Position numbers and translations under genes: made by a program. Of a DNA stretch of 64,000 nt, positions 7,676 through 16,839 are shown in pieces; the stretch's first letter is position 1; every line of letters begins with the position of its first letter. The stretch spans positions 62,001 through 126,000 of the forward strand of contig CANLSR010000007.1 of assembly GCA_947493945.1 (NCBI GenBank). The letters run 5' to 3'. The notes under the pieces were generated by a model. The model had not been told where the DNA came from and made no database searches. It worked only from the letters and a program-made list of their open reading frames with translations. This DNA is from an uncultured bacterium. GTDB taxonomy: Bacteria; Bacteroidota; Rhodothermia; Rhodothermales; Rubricoccaceae.

Positions 7676-9733
7676 ATGCGCCGACTGTCCCTGCTCGCCC
7701 TCCTCGTCCTCGCCGCCCCCGCGTTCGCCCAGGCCGGCTTCGACGCCGATACGGTCCAGGCCCGGCCGCTCGACGGCGGCAAGATGTGGCTGTTCGAGAA
7801 CCCGCCCACCGAGTACCTCCAGGACACCTACGGCTTCGCGCCCGACGAGGCGTGGTACCGCCGCGCCCGGCTGGCCTCGCTCCGGATGCCCGGCTGCTCG
7901 GCGTCGTTCGTCTCGCCGAACGGGCTGGTGCTCACCAACCACCACTGCGCCCAGGGCCACGTCGTGGCGGTGAGCCGCGACGGCGAAGGGCTGCTGGACA
8001 ACGGGTTCACGACGACCGGGCTGGAGCAGGAGCGCGTCGTGCCCGGCCTGTACATGGACCAGCTGGTCGCCATCGACGACGTCACCGACGAGCTGGCGGC
8101 GGCCGTGGACGCGGCCCAGACCGACGCCGAGCGCGAGGCGGCCTTTGAAGAGGCCGAGGGCCAGGTCACGGCCCGGCTGTTGGGCGCGCGCGGCATCACG
8201 TCGCCCGACCCCGACGCGGACGACTTCGTGGTCCAGGTGGTGGCGCTCTACAACGGCGGGCGCTACTCGGCCTACACCTTCCGCCGCTACCGCGACGTGC
8301 GGCTGGTGATGGCGCCCGAGCAGGCGCTGGGCTTTTTCGGCGGCGACTCCGACAACTTTACCTACCCGCGCTACGCCGCCGACTTCGCCTTTTTCCGCAT
8401 CTACGGCGACGACGGCCAGCCGCTGGCGACGCCCGAGTACTTCCCGCTCTCGGCCGAGGGCGTCGAGGCGGGCTCGGTCGTGTTCGTGATCGGCAACCCC
8501 GGCAGCACCTCGCGCGGGCTGACCGTGGCCGAGCTGGAGTTCCTGCGCGACGCCGGGCTCGTCGGCACGAACACGTTTATCAACACGCGCGAGCGGGCGC
8601 TCCGGGCCTACCTCGCCACCGGTCAGGACCCCGAGCCGGACCAACTCCGCAGCCGCATCTTCGGCCTCAGCAACGCCCGCAAGGCGTATGGCGGACGGCT
8701 GACCGGCCTGGGCGACGAGTACATCATCGCGCGCCGTGCGGCGGCCGAGCGCGACTTCCGTGCCGCCAGCCCCGAGGCCGCCCGGCTCATCGACCAGCAG
8801 GCGGCGATCCAGGCGGAGAAGCGCGCCCTCGCCCCGGCCTACCGCGCCTTCCCGACCCTGTTCAACCGGGCCTACGGCTCGGCCCTGATGCTGCGCGCTC
8901 GGGCGCTCGCCACCGACGACGCCGAGGCGCTGGCGGCCGTCGAGGAACGGCCCGAGATCCTGGAGCGCGCCTACCTCACGGCCGAGGTCGACGCGCTCCG
9001 CGGCTACTACCAGTCGCAGGGCCAGGCGCTTCCCGAGGCGCTCACGGGGGCGTCGGCGCAGGACGCGGCCGACCGCCTGCTGGCCACGTCGCTGGCGGCC
9101 CGGCCCGGCGCGGATGCGTTGGAGGCCCAGGACGACCCGGCCGTGGCGCTCGTCCGCGGCTTGCTCCCCCAGATCCAGGCGTTCCAGTCGGCCTCGGCCG
9201 GGCTGTCGGCTCAGGAGTCCGAGGTCGCCCGCCAGCTGGGCCGGGCGCGCTACGCCGCCTACGGCAACGCCGTCCCGCCGGACGCCACGTTCTCGCTCCG
9301 GTTCACCGACGGCGTCGTGCGCGGGTACCCGTACAACGGCACGCTCGCGCCGCCGATGACCACGATGTACGGCCTCTACGACCGCTACCACAGCTTCTGC
9401 ACGTCGGGCGCCTCGGACCCGTGCGAGTGGACCCTGCCCCAGCGCTGGCTCGACGCTCAGGACCGCCTGGACCTGTCGACGCCGGTCAACTTTACGTCCA
9501 CCTCCGACACCATCGGCGGCAACTCGGGCTCGGGCGTGGTCAACCGGGCCGGCGAGCTGGTGGGGCTCAACTTCGACCGCACCATCGAGGGGCTGGTCCG
9601 TGACTACATCTACGCGCCGGAGCGCGGCCGCAACGTGATGGTGGACACGCGCCTGGTGGTCGAGGCGCTCACGGGCGTGTACGGCCTGGACGGGCTGGTG
9701 GCCGAGATCCGCGAGGGCACGCTGCGCCGGTAG
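7676..9733 (+). CDS. S46 family dipeptidyl-peptidase, DPP11-like
   Basis: This is a periplasmic serine peptidase that removes dipeptides from the N-terminus of peptides. A Sec signal peptide (MRRLSLLALLVLAAPAFAQA) opens the 685-residue protein. The S46 hallmarks are MPGCSASFVSPNGLVLTNHH (catalytic His near 89-90, followed by Cys91) and TIGGNSGSGVVNRAGELVGL with nucleophile Ser617. Eighteen residues after the Ser, at the position that sets specificity (Gly in DPP7, Arg673 in Porphyromonas DPP11), there is Arg635 (NFDR). I therefore infer the DPP11 type, which prefers Asp/Glu at P1. Length is normal. The ATG at 7676 is chosen because it begins the signal peptide. Confidence 0.93.
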   Translation: MRRLSLLALLVLAAPAFAQAGFDADTVQARPLDGGKMWLFENPPTEYLQDTYGFAPDEAWYRRARLASLRMPGCSASFVSPNGLVLTNHHCAQGHVVAVSRDGEGLLDNGFTTTGLEQERVVPGLYMDQLVAIDDVTDELAAAVDAAQTDAEREAAFEEAEGQVTARLLGARGITSPDPDADDFVVQVVALYNGGRYSAYTFRRYRDVRLVMAPEQALGFFGGDSDNFTYPRYAADFAFFRIYGDDGQPLATPEYFPLSAEGVEAGSVVFVIGNPGSTSRGLTVAELEFLRDAGLVGTNTFINTRERALRAYLATGQDPEPDQLRSRIFGLSNARKAYGGRLTGLGDEYIIARRAAAERDFRAASPEAARLIDQQAAIQAEKRALAPAYRAFPTLFNRAYGSALMLRARALATDDAEALAAVEERPEILERAYLTAEVDALRGYYQSQGQALPEALTGASAQDAADRLLATSLAARPGADALEAQDDPAVALVRGLLPQIQAFQSASAGLSAQESEVARQLGRARYAAYGNAVPPDATFSLRFTDGVVRGYPYNGTLAPPMTTMYGLYDRYHSFCTSGASDPCEWTLPQRWLDAQDRLDLSTPVNFTSTSDTIGGNSGSGVVNRAGELVGLNFDRTIEGLVRDYIYAPERGRNVMVDTRLVVEALTGVYGLDGLVAEIREGTLRR

Positions 9734-9748
9734 CGGACGGGCACGCGC

Positions 9749-10678
9749 CTACCCGAGCATCTCGACGCCCGTCAGCCGCTCGCAGGCTTCCCACAGTCGC
9801 CGGCCGGCCTCTGGCCCGAGCGCCTGGGGCGCGATCTCGGCCGGCGCCGGGTCGCCGCGCATCTCCCGAAACCCGTCCGGCCCGATGTAGCTGCCCGGCT
9901 GGGCATCGTGGCCGGCGGCGGCGACCAGCGACGGCAGCGCCCCGCGCCACGCCGGCATGGCCAGCCGCCCGATGAGCAGCCCCGCCAGCGCGGCGCGGAC
10001 CGGCATGTCCGCCAGCATGTCCTCGGCCAGCTCCGTCGCCGCGATGCCGGGGTGGGCCGCGACGCTGACCGTGTCCGCGCCGCGCGCCGAGAGCCGGCGC
10101 TGCATCTCGATCGACAGCACCAGGTCGGCCAGCTTGCTCTGGCGGTAGGCCCGTTGCGGGTCGTAGCTGCGGCGGCTCTGGAGGTCGTCGAAGTCGAGGC
10201 GGCCGTCGCGGTGGGCGATGCTGCTGAGCCACACCACCCGGCTGGCGGGCGCCGCCAGCACGCGCGGCAGGAGGAGCCCCGTCAAGGCAAAGTGGCCCAG
10301 GGCGTTGGTCCCGAACTGCATCTCGAACCCGTCGGCCGTCTCGCGCCGCTCGGGGACCGCCATCACGCCGGCGTTGTTGATCAGCCGGTCGACGGGCGCG
10401 CCGTCGGCGAACGTGTCGGCAAAGGCGCGGACGCTGGCCAGGTCCGCCAGGTCCAACTCGCGCACGTCGAGGGCGGCGCCGGGCAGCGACTGGCGGACGT
10501 CGGCGGCGGCGGACCGGCCCTTGTCGAGGTCGCGGCAGGCCATCACCACGGTCGCGCCGAGCGCCGCCAGCCCGCGCGTGGTCTCCAGGCCGATGCCCGA
10601 GTTGGCGCCGGTCACGACCGCCAGCTGGCCGGTCTGGCGCGGAAGGTGGCGGAGGGACCAGGAGACGGAATCAGACAT
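9749..10678 (-). CDS. Short-chain dehydrogenase/reductase
   Basis: This is a 309-residue NAD(P)-dependent SDR enzyme of the retinol-dehydrogenase/protochlorophyllide-reductase-like group. Motifs are TGANSGIG (cofactor binding, about 23-30), ACRDLDKG (basic residue after beta-2, consistent with NADPH), [24 protein letters not shown] and the catalytic YRQSK. The substrate cannot be read from the sequence. It is divergent from fadE, and its 3' end is 15 nt from the convergent end of the peptidase gene. Confidence 0.92.
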   Translation of the reverse strand: MSDSVSWSLRHLPRQTGQLAVVTGANSGIGLETTRGLAALGATVVMACRDLDKGRSAAADVRQSLPGAALDVRELDLADLASVRAFADTFADGAPVDRLINNAGVMAVPERRETADGFEMQFGTNALGHFALTGLLLPRVLAAPASRVVWLSSIAHRDGRLDFDDLQSRRSYDPQRAYRQSKLADLVLSIEMQRRLSARGADTVSVAAHPGIAATELAEDMLADMPVRAALAGLLIGRLAMPAWRGALPSLVAAAGHDAQPGSYIGPDGFREMRGDPAPAEIAPQALGPEAGRRLWEACERLTGVEMLG

Positions 10679-10737
10679 GAGGAGCGGGGGAGAGGGGCGC
10701 CCGTCAACACGGCGCGACGCGTTCGTGTTCTAAGGAC

Positions 10738-10767
10738 TTGCAGGGCGGGTAGGAAAGGTTTACACTG
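10738..10767 (+). promoter_or_regulatory. Probable promoter of the fadE-like gene
   Basis: TTGCAG (10738-10743) and TACACT (10761-10766) are 17 bp apart, a sigma70-like arrangement, in an unusually AT-rich patch. TACACTG also fits the TANNYTG box. It ends 51 nt before the ATG at 10819. A TTAAC-containing stretch just downstream could bind a regulator, but no clear operator symmetry is seen. Confidence 0.5.
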
Positions 10768-10818
10768 TTAACCCGCTCCGCCAATCCTTCACGGGCCGCC
10801 CCTCCGATCCCCACCGTC

Positions 10819-13428
10819 ATGGACGCACTCGCACTCTTCGCCGGCACGCCGGTCTGGGCCGCCACCCTCGGCGTGCTCCTGGTCTTGTTCGTGCTCGGCT
10901 TTACCGGCGCCCCGCTGTGGGCGTGGGCCGCGGCCGGTCTGGTGGCGCTGGTCGGCTTCGGCGCGCCGCTGGCGGTCGTCGTCGTGTTCGCCGTGCTGTG
11001 CGCCGTCTTCCTGATTACCCCGGTCCGCCGGGCGCTCTCGGGCGCGGTGATGGGGCTGATGAAGAAGCTCGAGTTCCTGCCCGTCATCTCGTCCACCGAG
11101 CAGGAGGCCATCGACGCCGGGACGGTCTGGGTCGAGGGCGAGCTGTTCTCCGGCAAGCCCGACGGCAAGCGGCTGCTGGCCCAGGACTACGCCGGCCTGA
11201 CGGCCGAGGAGCAGGCCTTCCTGGACGGCCCCGTCGAGGAGCTGTGCCAGATGGTGGACGACTGGGAGGTGTGGCAGCGCCGCGACCTCTCGGACCCGGT
11301 CTGGCAGAAGCTCAAGGACGGGAAGTTTTTCGGGCTCGTCGTGCCCAAGGCCTACGGCGGCCACGGGTTCAGCCCGTCGTGCAACAGCGCCGTCGTGGCC
11401 AAGGTGTCGTCGGCGTCGAGCACGCTGGGGATCACCGTCATGGTGCCCAACTCGCTCGGCCCGGCCGAGCTGCTGTCCCACTTCGGCACCGACGCCCAGA
11501 AGGACCACTGGCTGCCCCGGCTGGCGACCGGCGAGTCCATCCCGTCGTTCGCCCTGACCGAGCCCGGCGCCGGGTCCGACGCCGGCGCGATCTCGTCTCG
11601 GGGCGTCGTCTTCCGCGGCGACGACGGCGAGCTCTACGTCCGCCTGGACTGGCGCAAGCGCTACATCACCCTCGCCGCCATCTCCGACGTGTTGGGGCTG
11701 GCGTTTAAGCTGGAGGACCCCGACGAGCTCTTGGGCCAGGGCACCGACCTCGGCATCACGTGCGCGCTCGTCCCGACCACCACCGAGGGCGTGGTCTTGG
11801 GCAAGCGCCACGACCCGCTGGGCGTCCCGTTCTGGAACTGCCCGACCGAGGGCCACGGCGTGGTCGTCAAGCTGGAGGACGCCGTGATCGGCGGGGCGGC
11901 CGGCGCCGGCCGCGGCTGGCGGATGCTGATGCAGTCGCTGGCGGCCGGCCGTGGCATCTCGCTGCCCGCCTCAGCCACGGCCGGCGTGCAGCAGGTGGCG
12001 CGCGTCGCGGGCGCCCACGCGCTGATCCGCAAGCAGTTCGGCTTGAGCATCGGCAAGTTCGAGGGCATCGAGGAGCCGCTGGCGCGCGTCGGCGGCTGGG
12101 CCTACACGCTGGAGGCGGCGCGGCGCTACACCAACGGCGCCCTGGACGGCGGCGCCGCGCCGGCCGTGGTCACGGCCATGATGAAGTACAACACGACCGA
12201 GATCTTCCGCAAGGCCATCAACGACGGGATGGACGTGCTGGGCGGCAACGCGATCTCGCGCGGCCCCCGCAACCCGCTCGCCCACGCCTACATCGGCGTG
12301 CCGGTCTCGATCACGGTCGAGGGCGCCAACATCCTGACGCGCACGCTGATGGTGTTCGGCCAGGGCGCCATCCGCTGCCACCCGTACGCGCTCAAGGAGA
12401 TGAAAGCGCTGATGGCCGGCGACGTCAAGGCGTTCGACGCCGCGTTCTGGCCCCACATCGGCCACGTGGTGCGGAACGGGTTCCGGGCCGTCGGGCTGTC
12501 GCTCTCGCGCGGCTGGCTGGCCGGCTCGCCGGTGTCCGGCGCCGCCGCGCCCTACTGGCGCAAGATGGCGTGGACCTCGGCCACGTTCGCGTTCCTGGCC
12601 GACCTGGCGATGGGCACGCTCGGTGGCGACCTCAAGCGCAAGGAGAAGCTGACGGGCCGCTTTGCCGACATCTTCTCGTGGATGTACCTCGGCACGGCCG
12701 TCCTCAAGCGGTTCGACGCCGAGGGCCAGCGTCCCGAGGACCGCGCGTTCCTGGACTGGTCGATGCAGTACGCGTTCGCCCAGATCCAGGACGCCTTCGA
12801 CGGCCTGTTCGCCAACCTCCAGGTGCCCGGTGCGACCTGGCTGTTCCGCGGCCCCTTGGCGGCGTGGAGCCGCCTGAACCGGATCTCGGACCTGCCGTCC
12901 GACAGGGTCGGCCACAAGGTGGCGGCGGCGCTCCAGGTGCCGGGCGAGCAGCGCGACCGCCTGACGCCCATCGTGTTCACGTCCGCCGACCCGACGCACA
13001 CGCTCGGTCGCTTCGACGCGGCGATGGCCCTGTGCTACCAGGCCGAGGGCGTGGTGTCCAAGCTCAAGGCCGCCATCAAGCGCCGCGAGCTGCCCCGCCA
13101 GCACCCGGCCACGCTGATCCCGCTGGCGCTCAAGGCGGGCGTGATCACCATCGAGGAGGCCGACCTGCTCCAGGCCGCCGAGCACGCCCGCAACGACGCC
13201 ATCCAGGTCGACGCGTTCGACAACGAGGACTACTTCGAGAGCGCCGTGGAGCCGGCCGCCGTCTCGTCCACCACGGCCGCCAGCGGCGACGGCGCGGCGG
13301 GCGACGGCGCGGCGGCCCCCGCCGTCGGCGAGGTCGGCTTTGGAGGGGCGGCGACGACCGAGGCCGGCGCGACCACGTGGTCGGGCGCCGTCGTCACGGA
13401 AGACCCGGCGGCCGAGGGAGAGGTTTAG
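10819..13428 (+). CDS. fadE: FadE-type acyl-CoA dehydrogenase
   Basis: This is the first enzyme of fatty-acid beta-oxidation, an FAD-dependent alpha,beta-desaturase of acyl-CoA. The 869-residue product has the long FadE architecture (E. coli FadE is ~814 residues). Two or three N-terminal membrane segments (about 1-75) come first, then a linker with FLPVISSTEQEAIDAGTVWV and a dehydrogenase body. The body contains VPKAYGGHGFSPS, FALTEPGAGSDAGA, GRGISLPASATAG and GGNAISRGPRNPLAHAY. A C-terminal DUF1974-like helical region follows, and the last ~50 residues are a low-complexity Ala/Gly/Asp tail. It is transcribed alone from the promoter at 10738-10767. Confidence 0.93.
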   Translation: MDALALFAGTPVWAATLGVLLVLFVLGFTGAPLWAWAAAGLVALVGFGAPLAVVVVFAVLCAVFLITPVRRALSGAVMGLMKKLEFLPVISSTEQEAIDAGTVWVEGELFSGKPDGKRLLAQDYAGLTAEEQAFLDGPVEELCQMVDDWEVWQRRDLSDPVWQKLKDGKFFGLVVPKAYGGHGFSPSCNSAVVAKVSSASSTLGITVMVPNSLGPAELLSHFGTDAQKDHWLPRLATGESIPSFALTEPGAGSDAGAISSRGVVFRGDDGELYVRLDWRKRYITLAAISDVLGLAFKLEDPDELLGQGTDLGITCALVPTTTEGVVLGKRHDPLGVPFWNCPTEGHGVVVKLEDAVIGGAAGAGRGWRMLMQSLAAGRGISLPASATAGVQQVARVAGAHALIRKQFGLSIGKFEGIEEPLARVGGWAYTLEAARRYTNGALDGGAAPAVVTAMMKYNTTEIFRKAINDGMDVLGGNAISRGPRNPLAHAYIGVPVSITVEGANILTRTLMVFGQGAIRCHPYALKEMKALMAGDVKAFDAAFWPHIGHVVRNGFRAVGLSLSRGWLAGSPVSGAAAPYWRKMAWTSATFAFLADLAMGTLGGDLKRKEKLTGRFADIFSWMYLGTAVLKRFDAEGQRPEDRAFLDWSMQYAFAQIQDAFDGLFANLQVPGATWLFRGPLAAWSRLNRISDLPSDRVGHKVAAALQVPGEQRDRLTPIVFTSADPTHTLGRFDAAMALCYQAEGVVSKLKAAIKRRELPRQHPATLIPLALKAGVITIEEADLLQAAEHARNDAIQVDAFDNEDYFESAVEPAAVSSTTAASGDGAAGDGAAAPAVGEVGFGGAATTEAGATTWSGAVVTEDPAAEGEV

Positions 13429-13670
13429 GCTCTGTCTAGCGAACGCCTCACGGCCTGCGGGCGGCTCCGGGAGCCGTCGCCCGCGTCGCGCTCCATCGCC
13501 GGGGCGTCGGCCACGCCGGCCTCGCGCTCCTCGTCGGCGGCCCCCGGCGCTCGCCCTCGGCGGCGTTCGGAATCACCAGGCAGAGCCTGGCGCGGTCCGC
13601 TAGCGGGCCGGTGGGTCCGAGCCGGCAAGGCCCGCGGCTGAAACGGTCCAGGCGCCTGCGCCGACGGCCC

Positions 13671-13709
13671 AAGGGAGCGGCTCCGCGCGCCGGGGCCGCT
13701 CTCCTTTTT
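13671..13709 (+). terminator. Terminator-like hairpin
   Basis: GAGCGGC (13675-13681) pairs with GCCGCTC (13695-13701), with further pairing across one bulge, and is followed by TCCTTTTT ending at 13709. It could end the fadE transcript, although it lies 240 nt beyond the stop. Confidence 0.45.
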
Positions 13710-13718
13710 GACGAGAGA

Positions 13719-13739
13719 CTGGCGGATGTCGCCCGCCAG
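13719..13739. repeat. GCTGGCGG-type extragenic palindrome, copy 4
   Basis: CTGGCGG (13719-13725) and CCGCCAG (13733-13739) are separated by 7 nt, the same loop length as copies 2 and 5. Confidence 0.5.
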
Positions 13740-13800
13740 CGGGACCGCGCGTGGCGGGCCGTCGTTGCACCGACCGCCTCCGCGCCCACGCCCCCCCCCG

Positions 13801-14961
13801 TTGATCTACCTCGACCACGCCGCCACCACCCCGCTCCGACCGGAGGCGCTGGAGGCCATGCTCCCGCACCTGGGCGCCCCGGGCAACCCATCGTCGCTCC
13901 ACGGCGCGGGGCGGCAGGCCCGGGTGGCCGTCGAGCGCGCGCGGAGCGGGGTCGCCCGCGTGCTGGGCGCCGAGCCGAGCGAGGTCGTGTTCACCAGCGG
14001 CGGCACCGAGGCCGACAACCTCGCGCTCCGCGGCGTCCTGACCGGCCCGGCCCGGCGCCACACCGGGCGCGGCGGGCTCGTGACGTCGGCCGTCGAGCAC
14101 CACGCCGTGTTGCACACGGCCCGGGCGCTGGCCGACGAGGGCCACGCCGTCACCGTCGTGCCGCCCGACGCCGACGGGCGCCTGGCGCCCGAGGCCGTCC
14201 GCCAGGCGCTGACCGACGAGACGGGCCTGGTCTCGGCCATGCTCGTCAACAACGAGACCGGCGCCGTCAACGACCTGCCCGCGCTCGCCGACGCGGCCCA
14301 CCAGCGGGGCGCGATGCTCCACACCGACGCCGTCCAGGCGCCCGGGCTGCTGGCGCTCGACGTGGACGCGCTGGGCGTGGACCTCCTGTCGCTCTCGGCG
14401 CACAAAGTCGGTGGGCCGCAAGGCGTTGGGGCGCTCTATGTCAAGTCGGGCACGCCGTTCTCGTCCGTCCAGACCGGCGGCTCCCAGGAGCGCGGACGGC
14501 GCGGCGGGACCGAGAACGTGGCCGGCATCGTCGGCTTCGCGACGGCGCTGGCGCTGGCCGAGGCCGAGCGCGTCGAGACGGCGGCCCGGCTGGCGGCGCT
14601 CCGCGACGCGCTGCGCCGGCGGCTGGCGGCGGCGTTCGGCGGCCGGCTGGTGGTGAACACGCCGGGCCAGGCGGCGCCCCACATCGTCAACGTGTCGTTC
14701 CGGCCCGGGCCGGCGGGGCCGCTCGACGGCGAGATGCTGCTGACGGCCCTCGACCTGGAGGGCGTCGCGGCGTCGGCGGGCAGCGCGTGCGCCAGCGGCG
14801 CGCTCGAACCCAGCCACGTGGTCCTGGCGCTGGGCGCCGAGCGCGACACGGCCGCGGCCACCGTCCGGTTCTCGCTCGGGCGGGCGACGGGGGACGCCGA
14901 TGTCGCTGGCGCGGCCGACGCTCTCGTCCGTATCGTCTCTCGCCTCGACGCCCTCCCGTAG
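13801..14961 (+). CDS. Cysteine desulfurase (NifS/IscS family)
   Basis: This is a PLP enzyme that converts cysteine to alanine and passes the sulfur on for Fe-S clusters or thio-modification. The 386-residue product has IYLDHAATTPLRPEAL at its N-terminus, then GNPSSLHGAGRQAR, FTSGGTEADNLAL, AVEHHAV, NNETGAV, DAVQAPG and the PLP lysine in SAHKVGGPQG. It ends with GRRGGTENVAGIVGF and the active-site Cys loop SACASGALEPSHV. I take TTG 13801 as the start because it gives the standard M-IYLDHAATT N-terminus after a C-rich leader. The in-frame ATG at 13726 would add a low-complexity Pro/Arg stretch. No iscU or iscR is next to it. Confidence 0.9.
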   Translation: MIYLDHAATTPLRPEALEAMLPHLGAPGNPSSLHGAGRQARVAVERARSGVARVLGAEPSEVVFTSGGTEADNLALRGVLTGPARRHTGRGGLVTSAVEHHAVLHTARALADEGHAVTVVPPDADGRLAPEAVRQALTDETGLVSAMLVNNETGAVNDLPALADAAHQRGAMLHTDAVQAPGLLALDVDALGVDLLSLSAHKVGGPQGVGALYVKSGTPFSSVQTGGSQERGRRGGTENVAGIVGFATALALAEAERVETAARLAALRDALRRRLAAAFGGRLVVNTPGQAAPHIVNVSFRPGPAGPLDGEMLLTALDLEGVAASAGSACASGALEPSHVVLALGAERDTAAATVRFSLGRATGDADVAGAADALVRIVSRLDALP

Positions 14962-14986
14962 CCTGCGCCCTCCGCTCTCCATCGCC

Positions 14987-16012
14987 TTGTCCGACAACCG
15001 GTTTCAGACGGTCGTCCACGCCCTGCCCGACGTGGTCTCGCGGATCCGCCACGACGGGCTGGTCCTCGACTTCCACGTGCCCGACACGTTCGTGACCGAG
15101 TTCCCGGCCGAGGACCTGGTCGGCCGGCGGCTCCACGACATCATCCCGGAGGACCTGGTGGCGCGGTTCGAGCGCGCCATCGCGCAGGTGGAGGAGACCG
15201 GCCGGCTGGTCACATACACCTACATGGTCGAGGTGAGGGGCCGCATCCGCCACCGCGAGGTCCGCGTGGCTCCGGTCGGGCCGGGCGAGGTGATCTCGAT
15301 GCTGCGCGACGTGACCGACCTGCGCGAGAACGAGGCCGCGCTGGAGCAGTCCCAGGTCGAGCTCCGCGCGCTCGCCGCCCACCTCCAGAACGTCCGCGAG
15401 GAGGAGCGGACGAGGCTGTCGCGCGAGGTCCACGACGTGCTCGGCCAGCAGTTGACCGCCATCCGGCTGGGGATCGGCTGGTTCGGCCGCCACTACGCCG
15501 CCGACGCCGACGCCCAGGCGCGCCTGGGCGACACCCGCCGTGTCATCGACGAGACGATCCACCACGTCCGCCAGATCGCGGCCGACCTGCGGCCGGGCGT
15601 CCTGGACGACTTCGGGCTCGCGAGCGCGGTCCAGTGGCAGGCGGGGCAGTTCGAGGACCGCACCGGGACGCCCTGCACGGTCGACGTCCGAGGGTGCAGC
15701 GAGCCGCCGCGGGCCGTCGCGACGGCCGCGTTCCGCGTGCTCCAGGAGGCGCTCACCAACGTCGCCCGCCACGCGGAGGCCGGCCGGGTCACGGTCACGG
15801 TCGAGCTGGAGTGCGGGTCGGTCCGGCTGGCGGTCTCCGACGACGGGCGCGGGTTCGACGCCTCTGAGCCGGGCCGCCGGTCGCTGGGGCTGGTCGGGAT
15901 GCGCGAGCGCGCCGGTGCGCTGGGCGGCCGGCTGGTGGTCCGCGGCGTGCCGGGGCAGGGGACCGTGGTCGAGTGCTCGTTGCCGTTCGCCGCCATCCCG
16001 CCCTCCGAATGA
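14987..16012 (+). CDS. PAS-domain sensor histidine kinase (NarX/DegS type)
   Basis: This is a cytoplasmic two-component sensor kinase. A PAS domain (about residues 1-115, FQTVVHALPDVVSRIRHDG to MLRDVTDLRENEAALE) is followed by a HisKA_3 dimerisation helix with the phospho-acceptor in EERTRLSREVHDVLGQQLTA. The HATPase domain has EALTNVARHA, DDGRGFD and GLVGMRERAGALGG. There are no membrane segments, so it senses an internal signal or depends on another sensor. The start is uncertain: TTG 14987 gives MSDNRFQTVVHALP after a C-rich leader, while ATG 14900 would add 29 Ser/Leu/Arg residues and overlap the upstream gene by 62 nt. It overlaps the next gene by 4 nt (ATGA). Confidence 0.88.
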   Translation: MSDNRFQTVVHALPDVVSRIRHDGLVLDFHVPDTFVTEFPAEDLVGRRLHDIIPEDLVARFERAIAQVEETGRLVTYTYMVEVRGRIRHREVRVAPVGPGEVISMLRDVTDLRENEAALEQSQVELRALAAHLQNVREEERTRLSREVHDVLGQQLTAIRLGIGWFGRHYAADADAQARLGDTRRVIDETIHHVRQIAADLRPGVLDDFGLASAVQWQAGQFEDRTGTPCTVDVRGCSEPPRAVATAAFRVLQEALTNVARHAEAGRVTVTVELECGSVRLAVSDDGRGFDASEPGRRSLGLVGMRERAGALGGRLVVRGVPGQGTVVECSLPFAAIPPSE

Positions 16013-16641
16013 CGCGCATCGCGATCGCCGACGACCACGCGCTGGTCCGTCGCGGCCTGTCCGAGCTCCTCCGCGAGATGGAGGGCTTCCGAATCGTCGG
16101 CGAGGCGGCCTCGGGCGACGAGCTGGTCCGGCTCGTCCGCGACACGGCCGTCGACGTGGCCATCGTGGACATGAACATGCCCGGCCCGAGCGGGCTCGAC
16201 CTGGTCAAGTCGCTGGTCGCCGAGTTCCCGCGGCTGCCCATCCTGGTCCTCTCGGCCCACCCGGAGGACCAGTACGCCGTCCGCGTCGTCCGCGCCGGCG
16301 CCAAGGGCTACCTGACCAAGGAGAGCGCGGAGTCCGAGCTGGTCGCGGCCGTGCGCCGGGTCACCGCCGGCGAGCGCTACCTCACCCAGGGCCTGGCCGA
16401 GTCGCTGCTCAAGGCCCTCGACATCGCCCCGGGCGCCGACCCGCACGCGGCCCTCTCCGACCGCGAGTACCAGGTGCTGCGCCTGCTCGCCTCGGGCATG
16501 ACCGTCGGCGACATCGGCGAGCACCTGGCGCTGAGCGTCAAGACGATCTCGACCTACCGCAGCCGCCTGCTCCAGAAGATGGGGATGTCCAACAACGCCG
16601 AGCTCACGCGCTACGCCCTGGAGCACGGGATCGTGGACTAG
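16009..16641 (+). CDS. NarL/FixJ-family response regulator
   Basis: This is the DNA-binding partner of the kinase just upstream; their coding regions overlap by 4 nt, which implies translational coupling. The 210-residue protein has a receiver domain (IAIADDHALVRRGL; phospho-acceptor Asp in VAIVDMNMPGPSGL; Lys in GYLTKESAE). A C-terminal LuxR-type helix-turn-helix follows (LSDREYQVLRLLASGMTVGD, then HLALSVKTISTYRSRLLQKM). Its targets cannot be read from the sequence. Confidence 0.95.
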   Translation: MTRIAIADDHALVRRGLSELLREMEGFRIVGEAASGDELVRLVRDTAVDVAIVDMNMPGPSGLDLVKSLVAEFPRLPILVLSAHPEDQYAVRVVRAGAKGYLTKESAESELVAAVRRVTAGERYLTQGLAESLLKALDIAPGADPHAALSDREYQVLRLLASGMTVGDIGEHLALSVKTISTYRSRLLQKMGMSNNAELTRYALEHGIVD

Positions 16642-16810
16642 GGGGCCAGAGCGGGAGGTCCGCCCGGCGTCCGCCGCCAGCGCGCGGCGAGGGCGCCGGG
16701 CGTAGGACCGGGCCTGTAGGACGGAGACGGACGCGACCGCGGGGGGCGCTCCGACGCGGCCAGAGGTCGTTAAGAGACCGCGGGATGGGGCGCCCGCTTG
16801 GGCTCGGGGT

Positions 16811-16817
16811 TAAACTG
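16811..16817 (+). promoter_or_regulatory. TAAACTG box before a receiver gene
   Basis: TAAACTG lies 22 nt before the ATG at 16840 and fits the TANNYTG box. The 198-nt gap after the NarL-type regulator holds nothing else of note. Confidence 0.4.
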
Positions 16818-16839
16818 ACGGGCCACCCCCCGCGCCCCC

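Larger units (their letters stand above)
13429..13800. other. Intergenic region, no gene seen
   Basis: The 372 bases between fadE and the cysteine desulfurase gene hold GC-rich inverted repeats (one around 13456-13483), a terminator-like hairpin (13671-13709) and one short palindromic repeat (13719-13739). The open frames crossing it are Arg/Pro-rich and lack protein character. Confidence 0.6.

Noticed and set aside
13708..13800. Longer N-terminus of the cysteine desulfurase
   Set aside because: The added residues are Pro/Arg-rich and include a palindromic repeat (13719-13739); the family starts at the IYLDHAATT strand, given by TTG 13801.
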